Part shown: in pieces, positions 23,900 to 35,675 of the stretch
Layout of the letters: each line of letters opens with the position of its first letter
How positions within the stretch are numbered: the stretch's first letter is position 1
Made by a program: the position numbers and the translations under genes
Notes under the pieces: generated by a model
Database searches by the model: none
Seen by the model: the letters and a program-made list of their open reading frames with translations, nothing else
What the model was told of the DNA's origin: nothing
From: Dasypus novemcinctus
Taxonomy: Eukaryota > Chordata > Mammalia > Cingulata > Dasypodidae
DNA: 64,000 nucleotides
Direction: 5' to 3'
NCBI RefSeq assembly: GCF_030445035.2
Contig: NC_080699.1
Location: forward strand, 8,184,001-8,248,000

Positions 23900-25970
23900 T
23901 GCCCCTAGAAAATGAGCCCTTTCAAAGAATATCAAAGATCAGTTCACCCAAAATTTGAAAAATTTTGAAAAAGTACTTTTCTTTAGCTTAGATGGGTCAC
24001 GCCTAAATAATACTTTTGGATGTGTTTTATCTCAAAGGACTTCCAAATGTATAAAGAAATATCATCAGTCTGCAACCTAAAAAGTCAAACTCCAGGTATA
24101 GTATATTTGAACCTTTTACGGTTGTCAAAGAACTGCAGCTAGATGAGAAAGAATCAGCTTCTTTCACAATGGAGGTGTTTCCCTGTTAGGTCAGAATCTG
24201 ACTTTACTGGAATTTTAAAACAAGAATGTTTCTTGTCTTGCTTTGTCCCACCATATGATATCAAGTGAAAATATTTGTGCTCATCTTTCGGAAGCAGACT
24301 CAGTGGAAAGTGGCATGCATACAGGTGTAAAAATTGTTCAGTATACATATGCAAATACTACGAATCAGCACCAGTTTATAGAAATGTGGAAGAAAGTAAG
24401 ACATTGAATGTAGTGATCTTGTGTTCTCTCCAAGTGTTTGTTGGTTGAGTTGTCAAAAGGTTTTATAAGGATTTACTCTACTGTTAACTCCGGTTCAAGC
24501 AAGACTTGATAAACAAAGACAAATAATCAAAGGCAAATAACCAAAGACACAATCTGGCAGCATGATTTGTTTTCTCACTGATATCACACTGGAAATGAAC
24601 AAGCAAAACTTGAAGCTCCAAGGAAAGGAAAAGCTTATGTGCGATTTAGAGGTTGGAGAACTAATGTTAAAATAGAAATTTTTCATAATACAAATCAATG
24701 ATAATGAATTTATACGTTTTTCTCACATGAATTAGCATGCAGAAGATTTTAATTGTAATCAACATTGTTATGTAAATTGGTAGCAAAAGCTATAAAAATT
24801 TGAAGAACACTTTGTTGCTAGTGATAAATTTAGAGTTGCTTTTCAATTTATGCAATACCCCTTTGAATTTGATGTTAACACTAAATTGACACAAGAGTTA
24901 GTGAACTTAATAAACTTTGACAATTTTGAAATTATTGTGCTTTTGCTTCAAAGTCAAATCAAATCTTGTAAAAAAAGACTAACAAATTTGTCAAGATGGA
25001 TGAAAACATTGAAAGAAAATAATTTTTCACACTCAACTTAGTTCTTGGAAAACAAGTATGTTTAGAATATTTGGGGGTGTGTGTGAATCTACTTTTTCAA
25101 CTATGAATTTTATGAAATATAAATACAGGTAAAAATATTTTCAATGACTATTAAGCATCTGAGTTCAGATGTGCTGTAAATGTAAAAATGCACAGATTTT
25201 TAAAACTTACTACAAAAGTGTACAATATTTGTGTATGGATTATATATTGGCTTGATAATGTTTTAGATGTATCAACTGAAATAAAACATAACAATGAATT
25301 ACACTTCTTTTTACCTTTTTATTTTTTAAAGATTTATCTTTATTTACTTCTCTCCCCTTTCGCCCCCCTGCCCCCGTCCCAGTTGTCTATTCTCTGAGTC
25401 CATTTGCTGCATGTTCTTCTTTGTCCGCTTCTGTTGTTGTCAGCAGCACGGGAATCTGTGTTTCTTTTTGTTGTGTTATCTTGCTGTATCAGCTCTCCGT
25501 GCCTGCGGCGCCATTCCTGGGCAGGCTGCACTTTCTTTTGTGATGGGCAGCTCTCCTTAAGGGGCGCACTCCTTGCACATGGGGCTCCCCTACGTGGGGG
25601 ACACCCCTGCGTGGCACAGCACAGCACTCCTTGTGCTCATCAGCACCGCACATGGGCCAGCTCCACACGCATCAAGGAGGCCCGGGGTTTGAACCGTGGA
25701 CCTCCCATGTGGTAGGCGGACGCCCTAACCACTGGGCCAACTCCGCTTCCCGTTGGTCGACTTCTTTAGGAGGCACCGGGAACTGAAACTGGGGCCTCCC
25801 ATGTGGTAGGTGGACACCCTAACCACTGGGCCAAGTCTGCTTCCCTCTTTTTACCGTTTTAAATTTCACTTGTTTCTTTTTACTTTTTAAAATACGGCTA
25901 CTAGAGACATGAAAATTAGATAGATGGCCCCTGCTGCCTTTCTATTGGACAGCACTCGATTAAGGCTCTT
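23900..25970 (+). pseudogene. Decayed hAT transposase (interrupted by a SINE)
   Basis: No intact frame remains. At 25082-25129 one frame reads CESTFSTMNFMKYKYR, the conserved C-terminal dimerisation motif of hAT transposases. Just upstream, 24850-25040 keeps an open frame with a PFEFD...LQSQIKS pattern that fits the same domain. At about 23965-24000 a frame reads FSLALDGST-like residues, as in the hAT catalytic core. The right end at 25930-25965 reads 'ttctattggacagcactcg', like hAT/MER termini. A composite DAS SINE (25322-25845) splits it. Autonomous parent and family are not assigned. The left end may reach back to about 23.0 kb. Confidence 0.6.
25322..25845 (-). mobile_element. Composite DAS SINE with two tRNA heads
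   Basis: Read on the minus strand, it starts with a short tRNA head (25845 to about 25757) ending in 'ggtgcctcctaaagaag'. It continues directly into a full DAS-III SINE (about 25753-25322) with its own head, body and tail. One duplication, tctttttacc + 5 T/G bases + a, flanks the whole unit (25306-25321 and 25846-25861, one mismatch). No duplication separates the two heads, which argues for a single insertion. Confidence 0.82.
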
Positions 25971-27385
25971 GCCACAAACGACCTAGGTCAGTTTTCTATA
26001 GTACGTGGTTTATGCAGCAACTTCAAAGGGCCAGAGCTAGGGGACAGTTCTAAACCTTTTCAGTCTTACTGGATTTTCAGCTCCAGAGTTGGAAGCAGTA
26101 GTTTGTTCGCAAATATTTAACAGCTGGCTGGGGTGGGGGAGAGGAGCAGGAGGGAAAAGGGGGAACGCCCCGTTTTGTGGCGTTATCCTTTCTCCATGGT
26201 GGGACTACTCCCGTCGTGGGCCATTTTGAGGGATCAGTGTGACATCTCTGGATGAAAGCTGGAAAGAAATGGTGACAATCAACGTCTGCGGCCTTCAGCC
26301 TGCCACTAGCGGGGACTCCACGTTATTCTCCACCGTTTCTGCAGGCTCCTGCACAACGCGCCACAGGAAGCAAGCCCACTGAAAGTACCTGCTAACTAAG
26401 GAATGCTTCTGCTGACCCACACCTCCCTTTGTTTCTGTTTTTTTTTTCCCAATGCATTCACTAATCTTGTTGAAATGTACTTTCCCAGGTTTTCGGGTAG
26501 CTGGATGATTACCACAAGTATTCTCTTCCTTGGCCATGGTGGCGGATGCTGCGTTGCACCCCCAGATCCCCCTTTGCCTTTGGGGCACTCGTTCCCCAGC
26601 TGCTGGGAAGGTTGGCTCTGCCAGCAGCTCCCAGACTCCACTCTGCTAGGGAATCAGGTTTGGCTGAAAGGAGCTGCCTCACCACGGGTTCCCCAGCAGT
26701 CTCTTCCGTCCAGTACTGGCTGATGGGGAGTAACAGGCCTGGTCCCTTCGACGTTAGCCATCTTTGAAGGGCCATCCTGTTTTCAGAGTTCTCTGTAGGA
26801 CCTGCCAAGACCGCGGCTGCGACCTGCCAACTGGTCAACCCTGCCATCCTCACTCCTTTGTAGGGAGAGACTCTCCCACAACCCATCTGCCCGCGAGCTC
26901 CATCTCGGGGTCTGTTTCCCAGAGAATGCCATCTACAGCAGTTGTTAAAAAACGTCGAAGGCCAACTGCTCCTTTCTCTCAAAGTCCTTGTTATTTCCAC
27001 GTTGGCTACAATGAGGTCAGGTTGACCACTTTCTCTGTCTTATAAGAAAGAAAATTTATCATCAAGGAAAGTCAAGAAGTTGTCTTGGACAACGTTCCTA
27101 ATAAAATGATAATGAGGGTGCAATTAATAGAATGAATTTGCTGTCAGATTTCTGAATAGTTGGAACTCCCATAATTAAGGAATGTCTTCCCACTTTCAGC
27201 TTACAACTTGGAATGCTGTAATTTTCGCTCTGAGTCCTTGGAGGACTGAACTCAGCCATGTTTAGAAATTTTTTTATACATCAGAACAATAAGAATGATT
27301 GCCCAAAGTTAAAGCATTTCTAATCATGTCACATGAGAGCTATTTTCAATACTCCCTCATTGCAAATTCTAATACCTAGAGTATT
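25971..27385. other. Intergenic, no gene recognised
   Basis: Mixed-composition DNA with several short frames on both strands around 26300-27000 (up to 163 codons on -). They overlap in opposite directions and show no known domain. Confidence 0.45.
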
Positions 27386-27580
27386 TTGCCAGGGATTGAA
27401 CCTGGGACCTTGTATGTGGGAAGCTGGCGCTCAACCACGGAGCCACATTGGCTCCCCTGAGTTGGTTTTTTGTTTGTTTTGCTTGTTGTTGTTTGTTTCA
27501 GGAGGCACTGGGAACCAAACCAGGACCTCCCGTGTGGGAGGCAGGCACTCAACTGTTTGTTTAAGCCACATCCACTTCCC
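27386..27580 (-). mobile_element. Two short tRNA-head SINEs (DAS family)
   Basis: The first head is at 27386-27457 ('gccagggattgaacctggg...ccacattggctcccc'). The second is at 27465-27580 ('aggaggcactgggaacc...ccacatccacttcccc'). Both are inverted and lack the long DAS-III body. Confidence 0.75.
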
Positions 27581-28426
27581 CTCTACTGTACTTTTAATTT
27601 GTAGAAATGGGTGCTTTCCATTTTAAGAAAAAATCTTAATCTATCCAAAAAAAGCAATTTTACTAATCTTTCCTTTCCTAATTCCTGTTTTTCTTGAATT
27701 CTCAAGAATAAAAATAAGATAACATGAAGTCATATAGTCTTTTTCATTTATTGCATAAAATTCTATAGATTTCTTTGGATGAGTCCTGCGCATGAGTCAG
27801 AATTCTTATTTTCCTTTAGCTTTTGCCATGGATTAGAATAAATTTTACTTTCCCAAACTGATCTGCGGGGACTGATATGAAAAGAAAAATTAAAAATTTG
27901 ATTTTTCTATGTTATTAATGGAAAATGACTTTTACTTCCTTAACACTTAAAAATTATTTTTTCAACATATTCACCAAACAACCAGAGGACAAGTCTCTTG
28001 TTAGTGTAAGGCTTTTAACCATAGCACCAGCTAGTGGAGAGCATAATTGAGTAAAATATATTGAAATGTTCTCCACAAACTCATTTTATCAGTAAGAATA
28101 GCTCCACATCTGACATTCACTTTCATTTTCATAATATACATCTACAGAAATAAAAATTCTTCTTAGTGGTAGTTGTAAATGATTTTTCAAATATGTCTAA
28201 GAGGTAATCTGATCTTCATTACTCACTGGGGATTCTGGTTCAGTTGCGGCCTAATGAAGCAACCGCCTCCTTAAGTTACTGAGTCTGAGGAGAGGTAGCT
28301 TTCTACATTTCTGGGAAGGTCTCAACCACTGCCTCGTTATGTGGGCTTTTCCCCGGTTTCTTTTTTTTTTTTTTTTTTAATTTTGTTATTAATTCCCCCA
28401 GTCTCTTGATATCTCTTTCTGGAATT
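27581..28426. other. Intergenic, no gene recognised
   Basis: An AT-rich stretch with a poly-T run at about 28361-28378. Nothing coding or structural is recognised. Confidence 0.5.
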
Positions 28427-28440
28427 CAAAGTAGCAATAC

Positions 28441-28858
28441 AGGAAGCGGACATGGCCCAGTGGTTAGAGCGTCTGCCTACCACATGGGAGGTCCGCGGTT
28501 CAAACCCCAGGCCTCCTTGACCCGTGTGCAGCTGGCCCATGCGCAGTGCTGATGCGTGCAAGGAGTGCCCTGCCACACAGGGGTGTCCCCCGCGTAGGGG
28601 AGCCCCACGCGCAAGGAGTGCGCCCTGCAAGGAGAGCCACCCAGAGTGAAAGAAGTGCAGCCTGCCCAGAAATAGTGCTGCACACACGGAGAGCTGACAC
28701 AGCAAGATGACGCAACAAAAAGAAACAGATTTCCAGTGCCGCTGATAAGGATAGAAGAGCACGCAGTGAAAGGACACAGAACAGACAACTGGGGCGGGGG
28801 GGGAATGGGAGAGAAATAAATAAAAAATAAATCTAAAAAAACCCCAAAAAACAAAAAA
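28441..28858 (+). mobile_element. DAS-III-type tRNA-derived SINE
   Basis: Complete, with A box, B box (ggttcaaaccc), body and a long A-rich tail. It is flanked by caaagtagcaatac (28427-28440) and caaagtagccatac (28859-28872), a 14-bp duplication with one change. The low divergence suggests a fairly recent insertion. Confidence 0.95.
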
Positions 28859-28872
28859 CAAAGTAGCCATAC

Positions 28873-29275
28873 ATAAGACCTGCTCTCCAATGTCTTTCAA
28901 AACTTGCCTTCATTTTTTTGTTTCTTCACCTCTCTATGTCCAATGCGGTCATTTCTTCAGGTCTCTAGGCAGTTAACTAACTCACCTGCAGTTGAAAATT
29001 ATTTCATTAAGGTTAAAACTTCATTTTTTTTTTCATCTCTGTAAGTTCTGTTTGGTTCTTATACAAATCTGCCCGCTGGTTTTTTAAAATCCCTTATTCC
29101 TTATTCATGTTCTTTAAACATAAAAATACCCTTCTATTATCTTTCGTAGTTGATGAGTCTAACGTTTTGTGACATTTCTGTAATTTCTATCCATTAGGGT
29201 GCTGTCAGTGGGGTCTGTGATCTAGTGTGAGGGTGCAATCCTTCAGAGAGGCAACAAGTTTTGTCTTCTTTAAAA
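28873..29275. other. Intergenic, no gene recognised
   Basis: AT-rich with T runs. No feature is recognised before the L1 tail. Confidence 0.5.
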
Positions 29276-29413
29276 AAAATTTTTTTTTTATTAGAAAAAT
29301 TTTGGGTTTACAGAACAATCATGCATAAAATACAGGATTCCCATATACCACCCTATTATTAATACCTTACATTGGTGTGGCATATTTGTTACAATTGATG
29401 GACATACTGTTTT

Positions 29414-29497
29414 TTTTAGGAGGTACCAGGGATTGAACCCAGGACTTCATTCATGGGAAGCAGGTGCTCAACCACTTGAGCCACATCCATTCTCCAC
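29414..29497 (-). mobile_element. Short tRNA-head SINE inside the L1
   Basis: An inverted single tRNA head ('aggaggtaccagggattgaaccc...gagccacatccattctcc'). The flanks catactgtttt (29403-29413) and catgctgtttt (29498-29508) are an 11-bp duplication with one change. Confidence 0.85.
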
Positions 29498-29535
29498 CAT
29501 GCTGTTTTGATTACTGTGGCTTTGTAGTAAGTTTT

Positions 29536-29951
29536 TTTTTTTAAGATTTATTTATTTATTTCTCTCTCCTTCCCCCCCCCACCCCAGTTGTCTGTTCTCT
29601 GTGTCTATTTGCTGCGTGTTCTTCTTTGTCTGCTTCTGTTATTGTCAGCGGAATAAGAATCTGTGTTTCTTTTTGTTGTGTCATCTTGTTGTGTCAGCTC
29701 TCTGTGGGTGCGGCACTATTCCTGGGCAGGCTGAACTTTCTTTCGTGCTGGGCGGCTCTCCTTACCGGGCGCACTCCTTGCACGTGGGGCTCCCCTATGC
29801 GGGGGACACCCCTGCGTGGCACGGCACTCCTTGCGCACATCAGCACTGCGCATGGGCCAGCTCCACACGGGTCAGGGAGGCCCGGGGTTTGAATCGCGGA
29901 CCTCCCATGTGGTAGACGGACGCCCTAACCACTGGGCCAAGTCTGCTTCCC
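29536..29951 (-). mobile_element. DAS-III-type tRNA-derived SINE inside the L1
   Basis: A complete inverted element flanked by the perfect 13-bp duplication tgtagtaagtttt (29523-29535 and 29952-29964). The L1 ORF2 text resumes exactly after it. Confidence 0.95.
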
Positions 29952-30312
29952 TGTAGTAAGTTTTAAGATTGGAAAGTTTGAGTCTTCCAACTTCATTCTT
30001 CTTTTTCAAAATGGTTTTGGCTATTGGGGCCCTTTACCCTTCCATATAAATTTGATGATTATTTTCCCATTTCTACAAAGAAGGTTGTTGGCAGTTTGAT
30101 TGGGATTGCATCAAATCTGCAAATCACTTTGGGTAAAATTGAAATCTTAACAATAGTTAGTCTTCTAATCCATGAACACAGAATATCTTTCCATTTATTT
30201 AGTTCTTCTTTGATTTCTTTTAGCAATGTTACATCCTCAGTTAAATTTTTTTGTAGATGTTTAGTTCTTTTAGTTATTGTAAAAGGAATTTTTTCTTGAT
30301 TTCTCTTTCTGA

Positions 30313-30939
30313 TTATTCATTGCTTGTGTATAGAAATGCTACTGATTTTTGGGTGTTGATCTTGTATCTCACCACTTTGCTGAATACACATATTAACTTT
30401 AGGAACTTTGTTGTGGATTTCTCAGGATTTTCTATATATATGATCATGTCGTCTGCAAATATGAAAAGCTTTACTTCTTCCTTTCCAAGGTGGATGATTT
30501 CTTTTTCTTGCCTAACTGCTCTAGCTAGAACTTCTAGCACAGAATAACAATGGTAACAGTGGGCATCCTTGTCTTGTTGTAGATCTCAGAAGGAAAAGTT
30601 CAGTCTTTCGCCAATGAATAAAATGCTGGTTGTGAGTTTTTCATATCTGTCCTTAATCATGTTGAGGAAGCTTCCTTCTATTCCTATCATTCTAAGTGTT
30701 TTTATCAAGAAAGGATGCCGGATTTTGTCAAATGCCTTTTCTGCATCAGTGGCGATGGTCATGTAGTTTGTCACCTTCAATTTGTTAATGTGGTGTATTA
30801 CACTAATTGATTTTCTTGTGTTGAACCCCTCTTGCAAGCTTGGGATGAAATACACTTGATAATGGTGTATAATTGTTTTGACGTGCTGTTGGATTAGGTT
30901 TGCTAGTATTTTGTTGAGGATTGTTGCATCTACATTCAT
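30313..30939 (-). pseudogene. L1 ORF2 reverse transcriptase remnant
   Basis: On the minus strand, residues FADDMIIY (the catalytic YADD-type box of L1 reverse transcriptase) appear near 30450. The upstream part of the palm domain ([14 protein letters not shown] region, 30586-30939) lies in a neighbouring frame. A frameshift separates the two frames. The endonuclease-domain remnant lies at about 31854-32045. Confidence 0.85.
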
Positions 30940-33169
30940 AAAAGATATTGGTCTGTAATTTTATTTTCTTGTGGTGTCTTTGTTTGGCTTTAGTATGATG
31001 GTGATGTTGACTTGTAGAATGAATTAGGGATTGCTCCCTCCTCTTCAATTTGATGGAAGAGTTTGAGCAGGATTAGTGTAAGTCTTGGACTGTTTGGTAG
31101 AATTCCCCTGTGAAGCCATCAGGTCCTGGGCTTTTCTTCAGTGGGATGTTTTTGATGACTGATTCAATCTCTTTGCTAGTTATTGGTTTGTTGAGATCTT
31201 CTATTTCTTGAGTCAGTGTAGGTAGTTTGTGTGTTTCTAAGAATTTGTCCATTTCATCTAGGTTATCTAATTATTGGCATACAGTTATTCATAGTATTCT
31301 CTTACAGTTCTTTTTATTTCAGTGGTTTTTGTAATAATGCCCCCCTTTCCATGTCTGATTTTAGTTATTTGTGTCCTCTCTCTTTTTCTTTGTCAGTCCA
31401 GCTAAAGGTTTGTCAATGTTATTGACCTTTTTAAAAAGCCAACTTTTGGTTTTGTTGATTCAATTGATTTTTTGTTCTCTTCTTCATTTTCTCTGCTCTA
31501 ATCTTTGTTATTTTCTTCTTTCTTGTTGCTTTTGGGTTTAGTTTGCTCTTCTTTTTCTAGTTCTTCCAGTTTTGAGGTTAGGTCTCTAAATTGACACCTT
31601 TCCTTTTTTAGTACAGCTTTTTAGAGCTATAAATTTCCCTTCCAGCACTTCGTTTGCTGAATCACATGCTTTAGTATGTTGTATTTTCATTTTCATTCAT
31701 CTCAAGATATTTCCTAGTTTCCCTTGTGATTTCCTTTTTAACCCAGTGGTTGTTTAAAAGTATGTTGTTAAATTTACACATTTTTGTGAGGTTTCCATTT
31801 CTAGTTTTATTCCATTATGGTCAGAGGAGATACATTGCATGATATTTGTGAGCTTATTGAGACTTGTTTTGTGGCTTAAGGTATGGTCTATCCTGGAGAA
31901 TAGTCCATGTGCACCAACAGGAATGTGTATTCTGTTGTTGTTGGGTGAAGTGTTCTATATATATGCCTGTTAGATCTAATTGGTTCAGAGTGTCATTCAA
32001 GTCTTGTATTTCCTGAGTGATCTTCTGACTAGATGTTCTATCCATTATTGAAAGGGGTGTATTAAAGTTGCCTACTATTAATGTAGAACCATCAATTTCT
32101 CCCTCATTTATTTTGTGGCTCTTCTGTCAAGTGCTTATATATTTATATTTGTTACATCTGCTCATTGAATTGACCCTTTATCAGTATAGAATAACTGTCT
32201 CTGTTCCTTGTAACTGTTTTTGACTTAAAGTCTATTTTATATCTTCCCAGGTCTCTTTTCGTTACTATTTTCATGGTATATTATTTCACTTTCAACATTC
32301 CCATGTCTTTGAAGTTGAGTTTCTTGCAGACAACATATTGTTGGGTCATGCCTTTATATCCCTTCTGCCAACTTTGCCTTTTAACTGGAGAGTTTAATCC
32401 ATTTACATTTAGGGTCGCTATTGAGAATGCAGGACTTTCTTCTGCCATTTTGCTATTTAGTGTTTGTAAGTCTTATACTTTTTTGTCCCTCACTTCTCCC
32501 GTTAATGCCTACTTTAATATTTATTTGATTTTTCTGGGTCATACCATATTAAGTGTCTTCTTATTTCTATTTGGATATATTTTTCCTTGTGATTATGATG
32601 GGGTTAAAATTAAACGTCCTAAATATATAACAATCATATTCAGTTTGATACTAATTTGACTTCAGTAGAATATATTAATACATACATTTTTCCTATACCC
32701 CCTCTGACTCTCACTTTTTTGTACTTGTTAGCATTTATATCTTCATACCTTATATATCCAAAACCCTAGATATATCATTACTTTTATGCATTTGCATATT
32801 AACACCTGCAAGAAGTAAGAAGTGGAGTTACATACCACCAATAAAATACAATACTAAGTACTAGCATTTATAATTACCCGAATGGTTACCTTTACAAGAG
32901 GACTTCATTTCTTTATGCTGCTTTGAACCACTGTCAAGTGTGCTTTCCTTTCAGTCTGAAGAACTCCCTTTAGCACTGCTCATAGGACGGAGCTAGTGGT
33001 AATGAACTATCTCAGTTTTTGTTTACCTGGAAATGTGTTAATCTCTCATTTTTTGTAAGAAAGTCTTGCGGATAAAAAATTCTTGGTTGGCAATTGTTTT
33101 CTCTCAACATCTTACGTATTTAATCCCACTGCTTTCTTGCCTCCATGGTTTTTAATGAGAAATCAGCAC

Positions 33170-33600
33170 TTAAACTAATTGGTACTCCTTCGATATTACA
33201 CATTGCTTTTCTCTTACAGCCTTCAGGACTCTCTCCTTGCCCTTTGCATTTGACAGTTTGACCAGTATGTGGTGGGCATATTTCTTTTGAAGTTTATTCT
33301 GTGTGGTGTTCTCTGGGATACTTGGATGTCCACATTCATATCTTTTGTTAAATTTGGGAAGTTTTTTGTTATGATTTCCTTGAATATTATTTCTACTCCT
33401 TCTCTCTTTTCTCCTTTTGGGACTCCCATAAAGCATATTTTGGTATGTTTGATGGTGTACTCCTGGGCTCTTGGGCTATTTTCACTTTTTTATAATTCTG
33501 TTTTCCTTTTTGCTTCTCAGTGTCACTCATTCCAATTGCTTTGTCTTTGAGTTCACTGATTCTTTTGTCTGCCAGCTCCAATCTGCTGTTGAAACTCTCC
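33170..33600 (-). pseudogene. L1 ORF1 remnant
   Basis: Overlapping minus-strand frames keep the coiled-coil-to-RRM boundary and the start of the C-terminal domain of L1 ORF1 (residues like VREKQ and an NFPNL-type motif). The frame shifts within the domain, so no ORF1 protein can be made. Confidence 0.75.
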
Positions 33601-35029
33601 TATTTTTCATTTCAGTCATTGCAGACTTCAACTTCAGTAGTTCTGTTTGGTTCCTTTTAAAAATATCTATCTCTTTTTTGAGAGTCTCATATTATTCATT
33701 CTTTGTTTTCCTGATATTCTTTAGTTCTTTCTAAAGAACTAAAGCATTCATCTGCTTGAGTATATATTCAACACCATTTTCTAATGTCTTCATCCAGTTT
33801 GTCTACATTTGGTCTTCTTTGTTGATGTTTTCTGGATTTTTATCCCTTACTTTGGATGGACCACCATTTCCTGTTTCTTTCTTTGTCTTGTAATCACTTT
33901 TTGCACACTGTATATTTTAATATTTTCAAGTGTTAACTCTGAGATTTATTTCCTGTGATGTCTGTTTCTTGAGTTTGTATCCAACCTGTGATATGAAAGA
34001 GATTTTCTTATGTGTCAAGAGCCAACAAAACTAAGCAAACCCAAGCAAAAAACAGCTTCTGCCTTCTTTGTAAATTGACTTTTGTTGGCTGGTGCTCTGT
34101 GTCAGAGTTCAGCGCTCCTATCAAGGAGGTGAATGCTAACTGCAGGGTCTCCCCTGTCATTTCTGGGCCTGTGTCTTATCCCAGGCTTGCACTTGCCAGT
34201 GGCTTTAGGAGTTCCCCTGTTTACTGAAATATGAATTCCCCTCTACATCTCAGGAAACAGACCTCCCTCTCCGTGGTGCTTCAGTGCAGGATTTAAAGCA
34301 GGTAAGCTTTTGCCCCAGGCCACCTGATTCAATGGTTCCTTACTCTGCTTTGGCCATCTCAAGCTGCTTTTACCTGGAGGGCAAATCTGGGAGAGAGAGC
34401 ATGTCTGAGAGGAGTTTCCCAAGTCAGCCTTTCCCAGTGGGTGCCAGGAGCTCCTCATGGCTTCCCCACACTGCGCTTTCTTGACTCTGTACCTGGCCAC
34501 CAGATGTGGCCCGGCAGCAGTTTGACACAGCTCTGAGGAAGGGTACCGTCTTTAAGCCTCCTTTGCTGCCTTTGTCTGGGGCAGGTTGGAATGACAGGTG
34601 CCCTCAGAGCCCTGCCCCCAGTGACCTGAAGTAGCTAATCAGAAGCCGTGGTCAGGATCAGACCGTACTCGCCTGGATCTTAGGAAGCCAGGTCTTTATG
34701 CCCCACCTTGGCATCAGCACATTGCACCTGCGCCTGGGTTTGCGCATCTCACTGCTGCCAGCTGTAATACTGGGGGATAGGCAATGGTGGCCACCACGTG
34801 GAGAGTGCAACACGGTGGTATTTACCCCTATTTGCCAACCTCTCCCTTCCACTTTTCCCTGGATGCTTTACAGTGTTCTGCTGGACTCTGGAGTTTTGAA
34901 ATAGTTGATGCAGCCAGTTCCTTCCTGTTTAATAGTTGTTCTGGAGCTTCCTACTCCACCATCTTCCCACAGTCCTCTCTCACAATACTATGTCTCATCA
35001 ATGATGTAAGCAATACAATTTTCATACCT

Positions 35030-35675
35030 TGCTGGTGACTGTGTAAAATGGCATGAACACTTTGTAAAACTGTTGTCATGTCTAATAATAATAAGTCTAC
35101 CTATCCAAGGGCCCAACAATGCCATGTCCAGATATTTACCCCACAGAAATGAACCCATATACCCAAAAGAGACTTGAACTAAGAGGTTCATCGCTTTCCT
35201 TTTATAAGGGACTGAACCAGAAAGCAACCCCAGTGCCCATCGGCAGCAGAATGGGAAAACAAAGTATTGTACACGTGTACTGTGGAATACTATGTGGCAA
35301 TAAAACCAGCAAACTACAGACACACCCTGAGGTGTGGAGGAAACTAAAAGTATGTTGGGTAAAAGGAGCAAGGCCCAGAAAAGTACATGATTTCATTCAA
35401 TGAAGTACAGAACTGGTGAAGAGACAACCCAAATCTATGGCAAGAGAAATCGGAATAGTGATGGGAGCAGGGGTGGAAGTGTTGTTGGTATTGCCTGGAA
35501 CAGGGCATGAAGTTATTTTACCGGGTTATGGAAAATGTTCTTCATCTCGATCTGGCTATTGGTTATACACGTATACACATTTGTCAAAATTCGTGGAGCT
35601 GTAGATTTAAGAATTCTGTACTGTAGATTATGTAAATTATATCTCATTAAAGTTCTGGCAGGATAAAAAATGTTA
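35030..35675 (+). mobile_element. Old L1 3' end
   Basis: 'aaaatggcatgaacactttg', 'agtgcccatcggcagcagaatgg' and 'gtggaatactatgtggcaataaaa' follow the L1 3' order, ending 'aaattatatctcattaaag'. It lies next to the 5' end of the inverted L1 but has opposite orientation. Confidence 0.7.

Larger units (their letters stand above)
29276..34972 (-). mobile_element. Near full-span inverted L1, internally deleted
   Basis: The poly-A tail appears as a T run at 29280-29289. Next come the 3' UTR (29290-29400), the reverse transcriptase and endonuclease parts of ORF2 (about 29500-32300), the ORF1 region (about 33170-33600), and the 5' UTR, ending in the reverse complement of the L1 start 'gggaagatggtggagtagga' at 34948-34969. 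The ORF2 C-terminal part is deleted: the 3' UTR joins close to the YKATVIKTAW-coding region. Stops and frameshifts disable both ORFs. Two SINEs are inserted in it. Confidence 0.85.
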
